DNA of 8,192 bases from JAYQPQ01 sp038145405 (GCA_038145405.1 JAYQPQ010000067.1:1-8192), one strand, 5' to 3'; shown: positions 1-5,776, counted from the stretch's first letter. The notes: generated from the sequence alone by a model not told the origin. Program-made: numbers and translations.

Positions 1-270
1 TTTGAGAAGGGCTGCTCCTAGTACGAGAGGACCGGAGTGGACGAACCTCTGGTGTTCCGGTTGTCATGCCAATGGCATTGCCGGGTAGCTATGTTCGGAC
101 GAGATAACCGCTGAAAGCATCTAAGCGGGAAACTTTCTTCAAGATGAGATCTCCCTGGAGCTTTAAGCTCCCTAAAGGGCCGTCGAAGACTACGACGTTG
201 ATAGGCTGGGTGTGTAAGTGCCGTGAGGCATTGAGCTAACCAGTACTAATTGCCCGTGAGGCTTGACCAT
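1..270 (+). rRNA. rrl: 23S ribosomal RNA, 3' end (partial)
   Basis: This is the last ~270 nt of a large-subunit rRNA gene that starts before the window. The sarcin-ricin loop, where elongation factors bind, is visible at 20-33 (AGTACGAGAGGACC). The 3' terminal part follows the bacterial pattern closely, including the block around 200-215 (GTTGATAGGCTGGGTGTGTAA) and the end near GTGAGGCTTGACC (256-268). By comparison with the remembered E. coli 3' end, the mature terminus is near 270, within a few bases. The gene is followed by a spacer and a 5S gene on the same strand, the usual bacterial order. I see no insertion or defect in the visible part. Confidence 0.97.
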
Positions 271-446
271 ATAATGTGCGACTAACACTTTTTAACGAGT
301 GATCAATCCACAGGGTCAAAGAGATATAGCCTGATACAGAATCAATCATTCACCGACTTATTTGAAATTGTTCCCTCCGGGAGCAAATTCAGAGCAGATA
401 AGCAGTAGAGCCCTGGCGCCTCGCTCGGGTTGTTCTGCAAACGGTT
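271..446 (+). other. 23S-5S internal transcribed spacer
   Basis: This 176-nt spacer lies between the 23S and 5S genes and would be removed from the rRNA precursor by processing. I searched it for a tRNA cloverleaf and found none. It contains a short hairpin-like stretch near 370-384 (TTCCCTCCGGGAGCAA, with CTCC facing GGAG). A possible reading frame runs through it and the 5S gene, but it has no protein-like character. Confidence 0.8.
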
Positions 447-565
447 TGCCTGACGAACATAGAGCGTTGGAACCACCTGATCCCATCCCGAACTCAGAAG
501 TGAAACGACGTATCGCCGATGATAGTGTGGGGCTTCCCCATGTGAAAGTAGGGCATCGTCAGGCT
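447..565 (+). rRNA. rrf: 5S ribosomal RNA
   Basis: This is a complete 5S rRNA of about 118-119 nt. The terminal helix I is directly visible: TGCCTGACGA at 447-456 faces TCGTCAGGC at 556-564, with nine base pairs. Conserved internal blocks are present, including the loop region CCCGAACTCAGAAGTGAAAC (487-506) and the segment GCCGATGATAGTGTGGGG. It is in the same orientation as the 23S gene, as in standard operons. The last ~30 nt are partly copied further downstream (see the mosaic at 620-790). The exact mature ends are uncertain by 1-2 nt. Confidence 0.96.
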
Positions 566-573
566 TTTATTCA

Positions 574-613
574 AAGAAAAGGGCCATCCCGTAAGGGGTG
601 GCCCTTTTTCTTT
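574..613 (+). terminator. Rho-independent terminator after 5S rRNA
   Basis: A 10-bp stem (GGGCCATCCC at 581-590 with GGGGTGGCCC at 595-604, one G-T pair) closes a four-base loop GTAA. It is followed by a T run (605-609), and the A-rich left flank extends pairing. It sits just behind the 5S gene and is probably the primary rRNA operon terminator. Because the left arm is preceded by AAAGAAAA, it could also act on the opposite strand. Confidence 0.9.
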
Positions 614-619
614 GCATAG

Positions 620-790
620 AGGTTGGTGCTACTTTCACATGGGGAATTAGAAAGCACTGGCGTAGCCAGCAGCATATCCATGTGAAGTAGGGTGAGACCA
701 ATGTTTTATGCGAAGCACCGCTTCGCGGTAGTCGAACGCACGCCGGCTGTGCTGGCGGACCGCAGGCCCCATCGTCAGGCTTTTTATAAT
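620..790. repeat. Mosaic of 5S rRNA 3'-end fragments
   Basis: No protein gene is seen here. Three pieces match the 3' part of the upstream 5S gene. First, 630-645 is a perfect 16-nt inverted copy of 535-550. Second, 678-692 (CCATGTGAAGTAGGG) is a direct copy of 538-553 with one A missing. Third, 770-784 (CATCGTCAGGCTTTT) is an exact direct copy of 554-568. In the real 5S gene the second and third pieces are contiguous, whereas here 77 nt (693-769) separate them. The simplest reading is a degenerate second 5S copy, or a duplicated 3' end, interrupted by an insert. A short hairpin (CTGGC-GTA-GCCAG, 657-669) lies between the inverted and direct pieces. Confidence 0.75.
693..769. repeat. 77-nt hairpin-rich insert inside partial 5S copy
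   Basis: This segment splits two pieces that are adjacent in the intact 5S gene. It holds a perfect 7-bp hairpin (GCGAAGC-ACC-GCTTCGC, 710-726), which overlaps an alternative 5-bp hairpin (ACCGC-TTC-GCGGT, 717-729). A third hairpin (GCCGGC-TGT-GCTGGC, one G-T pair) follows at about 742-756. Its length is close to that of a tRNA, but no T-arm, anticodon arm or acceptor stem can be drawn. It may be a small palindromic repeat unit of REP/MITE type, but I cannot tell from one copy. Confidence 0.45.
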
Positions 791-791
791 G

Positions 792-822
792 AAACCCCAG
801 CACGAAAGTGCTGGGGTTTTTT
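792..822 (+). terminator. Second strong rho-independent terminator
   Basis: A perfect 9-bp stem (CCCCAGCAC at 795-803 with GTGCTGGGG at 808-816) closes a GAAA tetraloop. It is followed by six T residues (817-822), and flanking AAA/TTT can extend the stem to 12 bp. It follows the partial 5S copy, so the operon end carries two terminators in tandem. This would insulate the gene at 924 from rRNA read-through. Confidence 0.92.
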
Positions 823-923
823 ATTGACCTTTTGAACCTCTTCTCGCATGGGCCTGAAATTTATGGCGGCATGGCGGGTCGGAAAGCTATAGTCCGAAAA
901 TAATCCGAGGGAGGGGAAATACA

Positions 924-1895
924 ATGAATCGACGCGAAGTGCTGAAACTAGGCGCAGCAGGTGTCGCTGCTACGTCAATTGTTGGAAAAGCGCTCGGACA
1001 GACAAACTCTGTGTGGCGTAACGATCTGGGAGCCTACTCCCGAACGCTCCACTGGTTGCGATCTCCCGAAGAAATTGCGCAGGCCTGCCACGAGATCGGT
1101 AATGCCACCATCGATCTTACTGTGCGCCCTTATCCGGGGCATGTATTGCCCGAAAATGTCGCACGGGATTTGCCGCCCTTCGTCAACGCATTGGCGCAAA
1201 ACGGCATTAGGGTAACCAAAATTGCAATGGATGTGACCGATGCGGACACGCCTTATGCTGAAGCCATGATGGATGCTGCCTCTTCTGTCGGGGTACACCA
1301 TACCTGGTGGAGGGGCCTGAATTTTGATCCGGCGCTGACCTACGCCCAGCAGCTCGATTCGCTCTATCCCAGAGTTGAGCGATTTGCTGCTTTGCTCGAA
1401 AAGTATCAGTTCAAAGCCTGCTACCACCCCGGCGGAACCTTCACCCAGCTGCTTGACCTGTGCCGGCCCTTCGATCCCAGAAATATCGCGATTTCCTACG
1501 ATACTGGCAACTTTGGCCAGTTCACTCAAAGCCAGTTGGCAATGCAAATCCGGATGGGTGGCTCCTATATCGGTAGTGTGGTGTTTAAGGACAATGTGGT
1601 GGAACAGCTTACTCCCGAGCAGATGGCGCTATCGGGTCGTAATGCTTCGCCCAACGGCTGGACTCGGCGCCAGGTTCCGGTTGGCACCGGCATTCTCGAT
1701 CTGCCTTTAGTTTGCCGCGCGCTTAAGGACATCAACTTCCAGGGCCCGATGGAGTGCCAACCCGAGTGGCCGGAGTTGGGGGGCGCAGGTAGCGGGAGAG
1801 ATACCCTAACCATTTCGCGCCAGGAAGCCATAAGATTGTTGCGACGGGACTATCTGACCGTTTCGGTTCCGCTTGCGGAAGCGGGAGTGATCTGA
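924..1895 (+). CDS. Exported sugar phosphate isomerase/epimerase-like TIM-barrel protein
   Basis: The 323-residue product resembles the xylose isomerase-like TIM-barrel family (AP endonuclease family 2), which isomerises, epimerises or dehydrates sugars and polyols. The N-terminus MNRREVLKLGAAGVAA (1-16) has an arginine pair and a hydrophobic stretch like a twin-arginine signal, though the residue before RR is Asn and the usual Phe is Val. Cleavage is plausible near ALG-Q (25/26). Candidate active-site positions are H168 (CYHPGG), D193 (SYDTGNF), D223 (FKDNV) and E277 (MECQPEW). The usual strand-5 Glu and strand-7 His metal ligands are not evident, so metal use is uncertain. The start is well supported by a purine-rich site (AGGGAGGGG, 908-916) 7 nt before ATG. 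Residues 37-50 (AYSRTLHWLRSPEE) match the partial gene at 7673, a paralogue. The specific substrate is unknown. Confidence 0.85.
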   Translation: MNRREVLKLGAAGVAATSIVGKALGQTNSVWRNDLGAYSRTLHWLRSPEEIAQACHEIGNATIDLTVRPYPGHVLPENVARDLPPFVNALAQNGIRVTKIAMDVTDADTPYAEAMMDAASSVGVHHTWWRGLNFDPALTYAQQLDSLYPRVERFAALLEKYQFKACYHPGGTFTQLLDLCRPFDPRNIAISYDTGNFGQFTQSQLAMQIRMGGSYIGSVVFKDNVVEQLTPEQMALSGRNASPNGWTRRQVPVGTGILDLPLVCRALKDINFQGPMECQPEWPELGGAGSGRDTLTISRQEAIRLLRRDYLTVSVPLAEAGVI

Positions 1896-1911
1896 TCTGT
1901 CGTTTTGCAGG

Positions 1912-1930
1912 GAATTCGCTTCGCGAGTTC
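1912..1930 (+). terminator. Hairpin after TIM-barrel gene, possible weak terminator
   Basis: GAATTCGC (1912-1919) pairs with GCGAGTTC (1923-1930), one T-G pair, around a TTC loop, 16 nt after the stop codon of the preceding gene. No T run follows, so termination is not assured. It may instead protect the 3' end of the mRNA. The rest of the spacer to 2184 shows no feature I can support. Confidence 0.4.
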
Positions 1931-2184
1931 TCGATAAGACACTCATTAATCGCAGCGGAAAGTTCGAAATTGGTTTTGCTTTTGGAATCCTGGTGAAAGC
2001 AGCCAGCTTGGCGGGCACCCGGTGCTCCTAGCCGAAATGTGAAGTCTTGTGTAAACCCTGTAACTTTGCCGCTCCATCATTCAATTCTGAACCCGAATTC
2101 TGGTAATCTCGTAGTTGGCGGGGATAGCCGCGAACTTCGCAGAGCTACCGGTGCCTAAGCATGACCAATATTTGGAGTATGAAC

Positions 2185-2709
2185 ATGATGGAGCGTTTTG
2201 CTGCGCAAACCCGAATTCCACAACTGCAGGTAGCCTTTGCCGTCCTGCTGCTTGGGTGCAATATCAATCTGCGCGCCGATGACACGCCTCTGAGCGAAAC
2301 CCGATTGGAAGACCTGGGCCCCGACGCCTTTTTCCAGTTGGGCCAACAGGTTACCGGTCAAGTGTGCACCCTCTGCCACGGCTGGGACATGGTGCTCTCC
2401 AATCGCCATACCTATGCGGAGTGGAGCTACTTGATTAACGATATGGTTGCCAGAGGAGCGAGCGCAACCACTGAGCAACAGGAGTTTATTGCTCGCTTTA
2501 TGACTTGGGCCTGGGGCAAGGTCGCAGTCAACACGGCATCTGCTGTCGAATTGAGTGCCGTCATCGGTATACCCAAAAGCCAGGCCGATGCCATCGTGGC
2601 TTATCGGACAGCCAACGGCCCCATTGCCGATTTGGCTGGTCTCAAGCAAGTTCCAGGCATTGATGTTGCCGCGCTCGACCGCCAGGCCGATGCGCTGCAG
2701 TTCCACTGA
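2185..2709 (+). CDS. Exported mono-heme cytochrome c / helix-hairpin-helix fusion protein
   Basis: This small exported protein joins a c-type heme site to a ComEA-like helix-hairpin-helix tail. The frame is open from ATG 2161 (182 residues), but GGAG at 2174-2177 lies 7 nt before the in-frame ATG 2185, so I prefer a 174-residue product. Numbered from 2161, a hydrophobic segment (about 24-32) ends in LLGC, which could be a lipobox; a normal cleavage after LRA (37-39) is also possible. The heme motif is C69-T-L-C72-H73. M95, in the AEWSYLINDMVARGA stretch, is a candidate axial ligand. Residues ~123-179 (VNTASAVELSAVIGI, then LKQVPGID) form the helix-hairpin-helix unit, normally a DNA-binding or protein-contact fold. 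In the periplasm, protein contact seems more likely. It could pass electrons from the PQQ dehydrogenase at 5777, an inference from context only. Confidence 0.8.
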   Translation: MMERFAAQTRIPQLQVAFAVLLLGCNINLRADDTPLSETRLEDLGPDAFFQLGQQVTGQVCTLCHGWDMVLSNRHTYAEWSYLINDMVARGASATTEQQEFIARFMTWAWGKVAVNTASAVELSAVIGIPKSQADAIVAYRTANGPIADLAGLKQVPGIDVAALDRQADALQFH

Positions 2710-2722
2710 TCTGTCCGCTTTG

Positions 2723-2757
2723 GGCGGAGCCGTTTAGGCTCCGCCATCTTCCTTTTC
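2723..2757 (+). terminator. Rho-independent terminator after cytochrome gene
   Basis: A perfect 9-bp stem (GGCGGAGCC at 2723-2731 with GGCTCCGCC at 2737-2745) closes a GTTTA loop. It is followed by a pyrimidine-rich, only moderately T-rich tail (ATCTTCCTTTTC). It starts 13 nt after the stop codon. An alternative short stem (TCCGC 2714-2718 with GCGGA 2724-2728) would compete with its left arm. It suggests the next gene is transcribed at least partly on its own. Confidence 0.75.
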
Positions 2758-2770
2758 AGGCAACAGCTCA

Positions 2771-5311
2771 ATGATTGAGCGGCAACCAGCCATGTTCAGC
2801 AAGGGCGTGGCTAGGTCCCTGCTACTTCTCTTCTTCCTGTCCGGTGCCACCTCGCTAGCCTATCAGGTGCTCTGGGTGCGCGAGTTGCAGCTCGTCTTTG
2901 GCACTTCGACCTTCGCCGTTTCTACCGTTCTCGCTGCCTTCATGGCGGGTTTGGCACTGGGCGGATTCGCCATGGGGCGGTGGGCTGATGGGTTCAAACG
3001 TCCCCTGGTTGTTTATGGCGTGCTGGAAATCGGTATCGGCCTCTATGCCTTTGCCTTTCCCTGGCTGGTAGCACTGGTAACACCGCTTTATTTGGACACC
3101 TGGCGAGTCCTGCAGCCCGGTCCTGTGCTGTTTGGGGTGATGCAGTTTTTGCTGGTGGGCAGTGCGCTGCTATTGCCGACTGCAGCTATGGGCGCAACGC
3201 TTCCGCTGTTGGCGAAATTCAGCATGCACCAGTCCGGTACCGTGGGGCGGCGCATCGGCACACTCTATGGTGTGAATACTTTCGGAGCGGTGATTGGAAC
3301 CTGGTTGTGCGGCTTTGTGTTGTTGCCCGAACTCGGCCGTTCCCAGACCACCTTGCTCGCTGTTTGTGCCAACCTGCTGCTGGGAGGTACTGCTCTGGTG
3401 CTCGATCGTCGTCAGCAGCCCGTTGCATCCACACCCGCAAGGCCAAAATCAGTCTCTGCCCAGCGCAGCGGGTTACTCGTCCCCATTGCCTTGGCACTCG
3501 GCCTGGCGGGATTCTCGGTGCTCGTTTACGAGGTAGCCTGGACTCGGCTGCTCGGGATGATTCTGGGTGGATCGACCTACAGCTTTTCGCTGATGTTGCT
3601 GGTGTTTTTGGCCGGCATTGCCCTGGGCGGAAAGTTGGGGGGCAATCTGGCCGATCTTCTTTTGCGCAGAGGCGGGTTGGTCAGGGTGCTGTGGGCCTTT
3701 GCCTTGGTCGAGGTGGGCATTGCGCTACTTTCCTACGCCAGCATGTACCTTTATCCCGAACTGCCTGTCTGGTACGTGTGGTTATTCGATGCGCTGAACG
3801 CCGCGCAGCAGCCAAAGGCGGTCTGGTGGGTATCGCTGGGACTGGCAACTTTTATCATGGCGCCACCGGCCGTGCTTATGGGCATGCATTTCCCGCTTGC
3901 AGTGCGAGCTGTGGTGGTCACTAACGACCCATTGGCGGCCCGGGTAGGATTCCTCTATGGCATCAGCACCCTGGGTGGCGTGGTAGGGGCCTTTCTCGCC
4001 GGCTTTGTCCTGTTGCCGACCCTGCGAATTCAGGGCACGGTTTTTATTGCCGCACTGGCGGAAATTGTCGCTGCCGGCCTGCTGGTGTATTGGGCAACGC
4101 GAGCCACTCGAAGGCTCTTTCCAGCAATGGTGCTTTGCCTGTGCGCCCTTGTCCTTTCGCTGCTTTTCGTCGCCCAGCGCCCCCCGTGGAATCCCCTGTT
4201 GATGACCGCAGGCATGTATCACTATGTCACCAACTTCGAGGATCACAGTCGGGAAGGCATTCTGGAATATGCCGTGGATCTGTACGACCTCCTGTACTAC
4301 TACGAAGGGCTGACCAATGTCGTTACCGTGGCTCGCAACCGGGGCTCGGAGCACATCTGGCTGGCTAACAACGGCAAGGTGGATGCCTCCACCACTTCAG
4401 ATATGCCAACCCAGGTGTTGCTATCCGCTCTGCCCATGCAGTTTGTCGAGCAGCCGGAAAAGGTGCTGATTATTGGGCTGGCCTCGGGCATCAGTGCCGG
4501 GACGGCTGCGCTGAGTCCAGCTGTGCAGAGCCTCGAAATTGTCGAGATCGAACCCGGCATGGCGCAGGCGGCAACCTACTTTAACGACTGGAATCGGCAG
4601 GTGCTGGCCGATCCTCGTGTGGGCATCATTGCCAACGACGCGCGCAATCATTTGCTGCTAACCCCCGAAGCCAGCTATGACATCGTGGTCAGCGAGCCCT
4701 CAAACCCCTGGATATCGGGCGTGGCAAACCTCTTTACCCAGGAGTTTCTGGAGCTGGGTAAGAGCCGTCTGAAGCCCGGCGGCGTCTGGTCCCAGTGGAT
4801 ACAGATGTATGGAATGGATCGGGAGGATCTGCAATCGCTGCTGGCGACCTTTGCCTCGGTGTATCCGCATGTGCAGGTCTATGCCAGCATCGACTATGCG
4901 GACTTGGTGGTGCTGGGCTCGACTGAGCCGCTGAATCTTTCGTCTACCCGGACCTTGTCGCTGATTGAAGGGCACGGGCTAACTGCCGACCTTGCGAGGG
5001 TTGGCATTTACTCCTACCTGGAAGTTGTGTCCCTGCTACTGTTGGAGCGGCCCGATCTGGTGGCCATGACAGAAAATGCGCCACTCAACACAGACGACAA
5101 CATGCGGATTGAGTATTCGGCCCCATTGAACTTGCATCGCGAGACGCGCCAGGAGAATTTCCAGGTGTTGTTGCAAAACGCCAAGCTTCCTACAGGCGCA
5201 TTGGACGGGCGCCCTGAGCTGTGGCGACAATTGGCCCAAATTTACCAGGCCCGCGGCGATTTGCGGCGCGCCAGAGAGGCCCTCGACCGCGCACGGCAAT
5301 TACAGGACTAG
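2771..5311 (+). CDS. Fused MFS transporter-like / spermidine synthase-like membrane protein
   Basis: This 846-residue protein has about 460 N-terminal residues of membrane helices followed by a soluble class I methyltransferase fold of the spermidine synthase type. The membrane part is an internal duplication: residues 24-73 (SGATSLAYQVLWVREL, then GLALGGF) and 246-295 (AGFSVLVYEVAWTRLL, then GIALGGK) repeat one pattern. In the C-terminal domain the nucleotide-binding loop is GLASGISAG (569-577), the acidic strand end VEIEP (591-595), then NDAR (622-625). The catalytic Asp segment of true spermidine synthases is replaced by SEPSNPW (641-647), as in other fused proteins of this type, so polyamine synthesis is doubtful. 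Residues ~815-846 resemble one TPR helix pair. No strong ribosome site precedes ATG 2771; ATG 2792 (residue 8) is an alternative. The substrate is unknown, and no link to the neighbouring oxidation genes is evident. Confidence 0.85.
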   Translation: MIERQPAMFSKGVARSLLLLFFLSGATSLAYQVLWVRELQLVFGTSTFAVSTVLAAFMAGLALGGFAMGRWADGFKRPLVVYGVLEIGIGLYAFAFPWLVALVTPLYLDTWRVLQPGPVLFGVMQFLLVGSALLLPTAAMGATLPLLAKFSMHQSGTVGRRIGTLYGVNTFGAVIGTWLCGFVLLPELGRSQTTLLAVCANLLLGGTALVLDRRQQPVASTPARPKSVSAQRSGLLVPIALALGLAGFSVLVYEVAWTRLLGMILGGSTYSFSLMLLVFLAGIALGGKLGGNLADLLLRRGGLVRVLWAFALVEVGIALLSYASMYLYPELPVWYVWLFDALNAAQQPKAVWWVSLGLATFIMAPPAVLMGMHFPLAVRAVVVTNDPLAARVGFLYGISTLGGVVGAFLAGFVLLPTLRIQGTVFIAALAEIVAAGLLVYWATRATRRLFPAMVLCLCALVLSLLFVAQRPPWNPLLMTAGMYHYVTNFEDHSREGILEYAVDLYDLLYYYEGLTNVVTVARNRGSEHIWLANNGKVDASTTSDMPTQVLLSALPMQFVEQPEKVLIIGLASGISAGTAALSPAVQSLEIVEIEPGMAQAATYFNDWNRQVLADPRVGIIANDARNHLLLTPEASYDIVVSEPSNPWISGVANLFTQEFLELGKSRLKPGGVWSQWIQMYGMDREDLQSLLATFASVYPHVQVYASIDYADLVVLGSTEPLNLSSTRTLSLIEGHGLTADLARVGIYSYLEVVSLLLLERPDLVAMTENAPLNTDDNMRIEYSAPLNLHRETRQENFQVLLQNAKLPTGALDGRPELWRQLAQIYQARGDLRRAREALDRARQLQD

Positions 5312-5493
5312 GCTGTGCCCTGGGTGCTTAGCACCGGACAATCCGCCTTTTGGTGCTCGGTTAAGAATTGAAAATAGCCTATCTTGCGCTTTGGCCCCTT
5401 GGTTAACATGGGGTTGCGTTCGCAAGCTCGCCTACCCTCAGGTCGCCCACACCTAAGGCGGGAAACGGGGGTGGAATTTCGGTCCGCCAAGGA
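5312..5493. other. Intergenic stretch, no gene seen
   Basis: After the stop codon there is a 5-bp hairpin (GGTGC-TTA-GCACC, 5323-5335) without a T run. A second small stem (CGGA-CAA-TCCG, 5335-5345) precedes CCTTTT. Either could be a weak terminator for the preceding gene. Nothing else convincing is seen. A 60-codon frame on the minus strand has no protein-like features. Confidence 0.5.
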
Positions 5494-5522
5494 TGGTCAA
5501 GGTAGGGGTCAGCTTTTATACT
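5494..5522 (+). promoter_or_regulatory. Candidate sigma-70 promoter for the PQQ dehydrogenase operon
   Basis: TATACT (5517-5522) matches the -10 consensus at five of six positions. TGGTCA (5494-5499) matches the -35 consensus at four of six, with exactly 17 nt between them. Transcription would start near 5529, giving a leader of about 248 nt before the dehydrogenase start codon. It lies directly over the palindrome at 5519-5534. The match was made by eye, with no experimental support. Confidence 0.5.
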
Positions 5523-5534
5523 AATTAGTTAGTA
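5519..5534. promoter_or_regulatory. Palindromic candidate operator over -10/+1
   Basis: ACTAATTAGT (5520-5529) is a perfect 10-bp palindrome. A wider inverted repeat, TACTAA (5519-5524) and TTAGTA (5529-5534), flanks TTAG. It overlaps the proposed -10 box and start point, where a bound repressor would block transcription. The AT-rich dyad shape is typical of TetR, MarR or GntR family sites, but no regulator gene is in the window to pair with it. Confidence 0.45.
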
Positions 5535-5573
5535 CCCTTTGCTACTACGAAAAATACCTAGCAAAAGCAGGGT
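5534..5573 (+). promoter_or_regulatory. Leader hairpin upstream of the small ORF
   Basis: ACCCT-TTGCTA (5534-5544) pairs with TAGCAA (5559-5564) and AGGGT (5569-5573). There is a 14-nt loop and a four-base bulge (AAGC, 5565-5568) on the 3' side. It would form at the 5' end of the proposed transcript, just before the Shine-Dalgarno sequence of the small ORF. It could stabilise the mRNA or be part of a regulatory fold. At DNA level the same inverted repeat could be a protein site. Confidence 0.4.
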
Positions 5574-5592
5574 GCTGGAGAGGGAGGTTTCG

Positions 5593-5700
5593 ATGCGACA
5601 AACGAGTGCAGCGGCATCCTGTGAAGCGGGTTCAGCTCGTTGCTGTGCCGCCGTTTTGTCGTATTCGACGTCAAAGTCATTTCTCGGAATAACAAGTTAG
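5593..5700 (+). CDS. Candidate 35-residue leader peptide or small protein
   Basis: This short frame reads from ATG 5593 to TAG 5698-5700. The product begins MRQTSAAASCEAGSARCC and ends SFLGITS. The translation signal is excellent: AGGGAGG at 5581-5587, 5 nt before ATG, better than that of most genes here. Cys occurs at 10, 17 and 18, with two adjacent Cys codons (TGC TGT, 5641-5646). The peptide has no signal sequence or known domain. It is not PqqA, the PQQ precursor peptide, because it lacks the Glu-x-x-x-Tyr motif. It lies downstream of the proposed promoter and 76 nt before the dehydrogenase start, between RNA hairpins, so a regulatory leader peptide is the leading idea. A chance ORF is still possible. 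Confidence 0.45.
   Translation: MRQTSAAASCEAGSARCCAAVLSYSTSKSFLGITS
5596..5661 (+). promoter_or_regulatory. Extended RNA stem within the small ORF
   Basis: CGACAAACG (5596-5604) pairs with CGTTTTGTCG (5652-5661) with one bulged T. GCGGCA (5611-5616) pairs with TGCCGC (5646-5651), leaving a one-sided bulge AGTGCA. The adjacent Cys codons sit at the edge of the 3' arm, so a ribosome pausing there would melt this stem. It overlaps a possible alternative pairing (AACGAG, 5601-5606, with CTCGTT, 5636-5641). Confidence 0.4.
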
Positions 5701-5704
5701 TGGG

Positions 5705-5746
5705 CGCGCCGCGCGCAGTGCCAATCGGTGCTGCGCGGCCGGCGCG
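5705..5746 (+). promoter_or_regulatory. Very GC-rich hairpin before the dehydrogenase gene
   Basis: CGCGCCG (5705-5711) pairs with CGGCGCG (5740-5746). CGCGCAG (5712-5718) pairs with CTGCGCG (5731-5737). TGCC (5719-5722) pairs with GGTG (5727-5730), including wobble pairs, leaving an AATC loop. Only GC (5738-5739) is bulged. It begins 4 nt after the small ORF stop and ends 18 nt before the dehydrogenase Shine-Dalgarno (GGAGAG, 5765-5770). No T run follows, so it is not a classic intrinsic terminator. A translational or Rho-linked control element, or an mRNA stabiliser, is more likely. Confidence 0.6.
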
Positions 5747-5776
5747 TCGCCATCAGTTCAAATCGGAGAGTCGAGT

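Noticed and set aside
362..619. An 85-codon open frame on the plus strand
   Set aside because: It runs through the 5S rRNA gene and its terminator, so it is not a protein gene.
693..769. A tRNA gene in the 77-nt insert
   Set aside because: The length fits, but no cloverleaf, T-loop sequence or CCA-type acceptor stem can be drawn.
567..803. A 78-codon open frame on the minus strand
   Set aside because: It covers two terminators and the 5S-derived repeats, with no ribosome site or domain.
824..893. A promoter for the gene at 924, using TTGACC (824-829) or TATAGT (888-893)
   Set aside because: Each box is good alone, but neither has a partner at a workable spacing, so I did not list it as a feature.
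2155..2706. A 183-codon open frame on the minus strand
   Set aside because: It mirrors the cytochrome/helix-hairpin-helix gene, whose CxxCH and family pattern make the plus strand the coding one.
5308..5490. A 60-codon open frame on the minus strand
   Set aside because: It is basic and low in hydrophobic order, with no domain and no clear ribosome site.
5593..5700. The small ORF as PqqA, the PQQ precursor
   Set aside because: PqqA needs a Glu and Tyr separated by three residues; here the only Glu (11) and Tyr (24) are too far apart, and no other pqq genes are visible.
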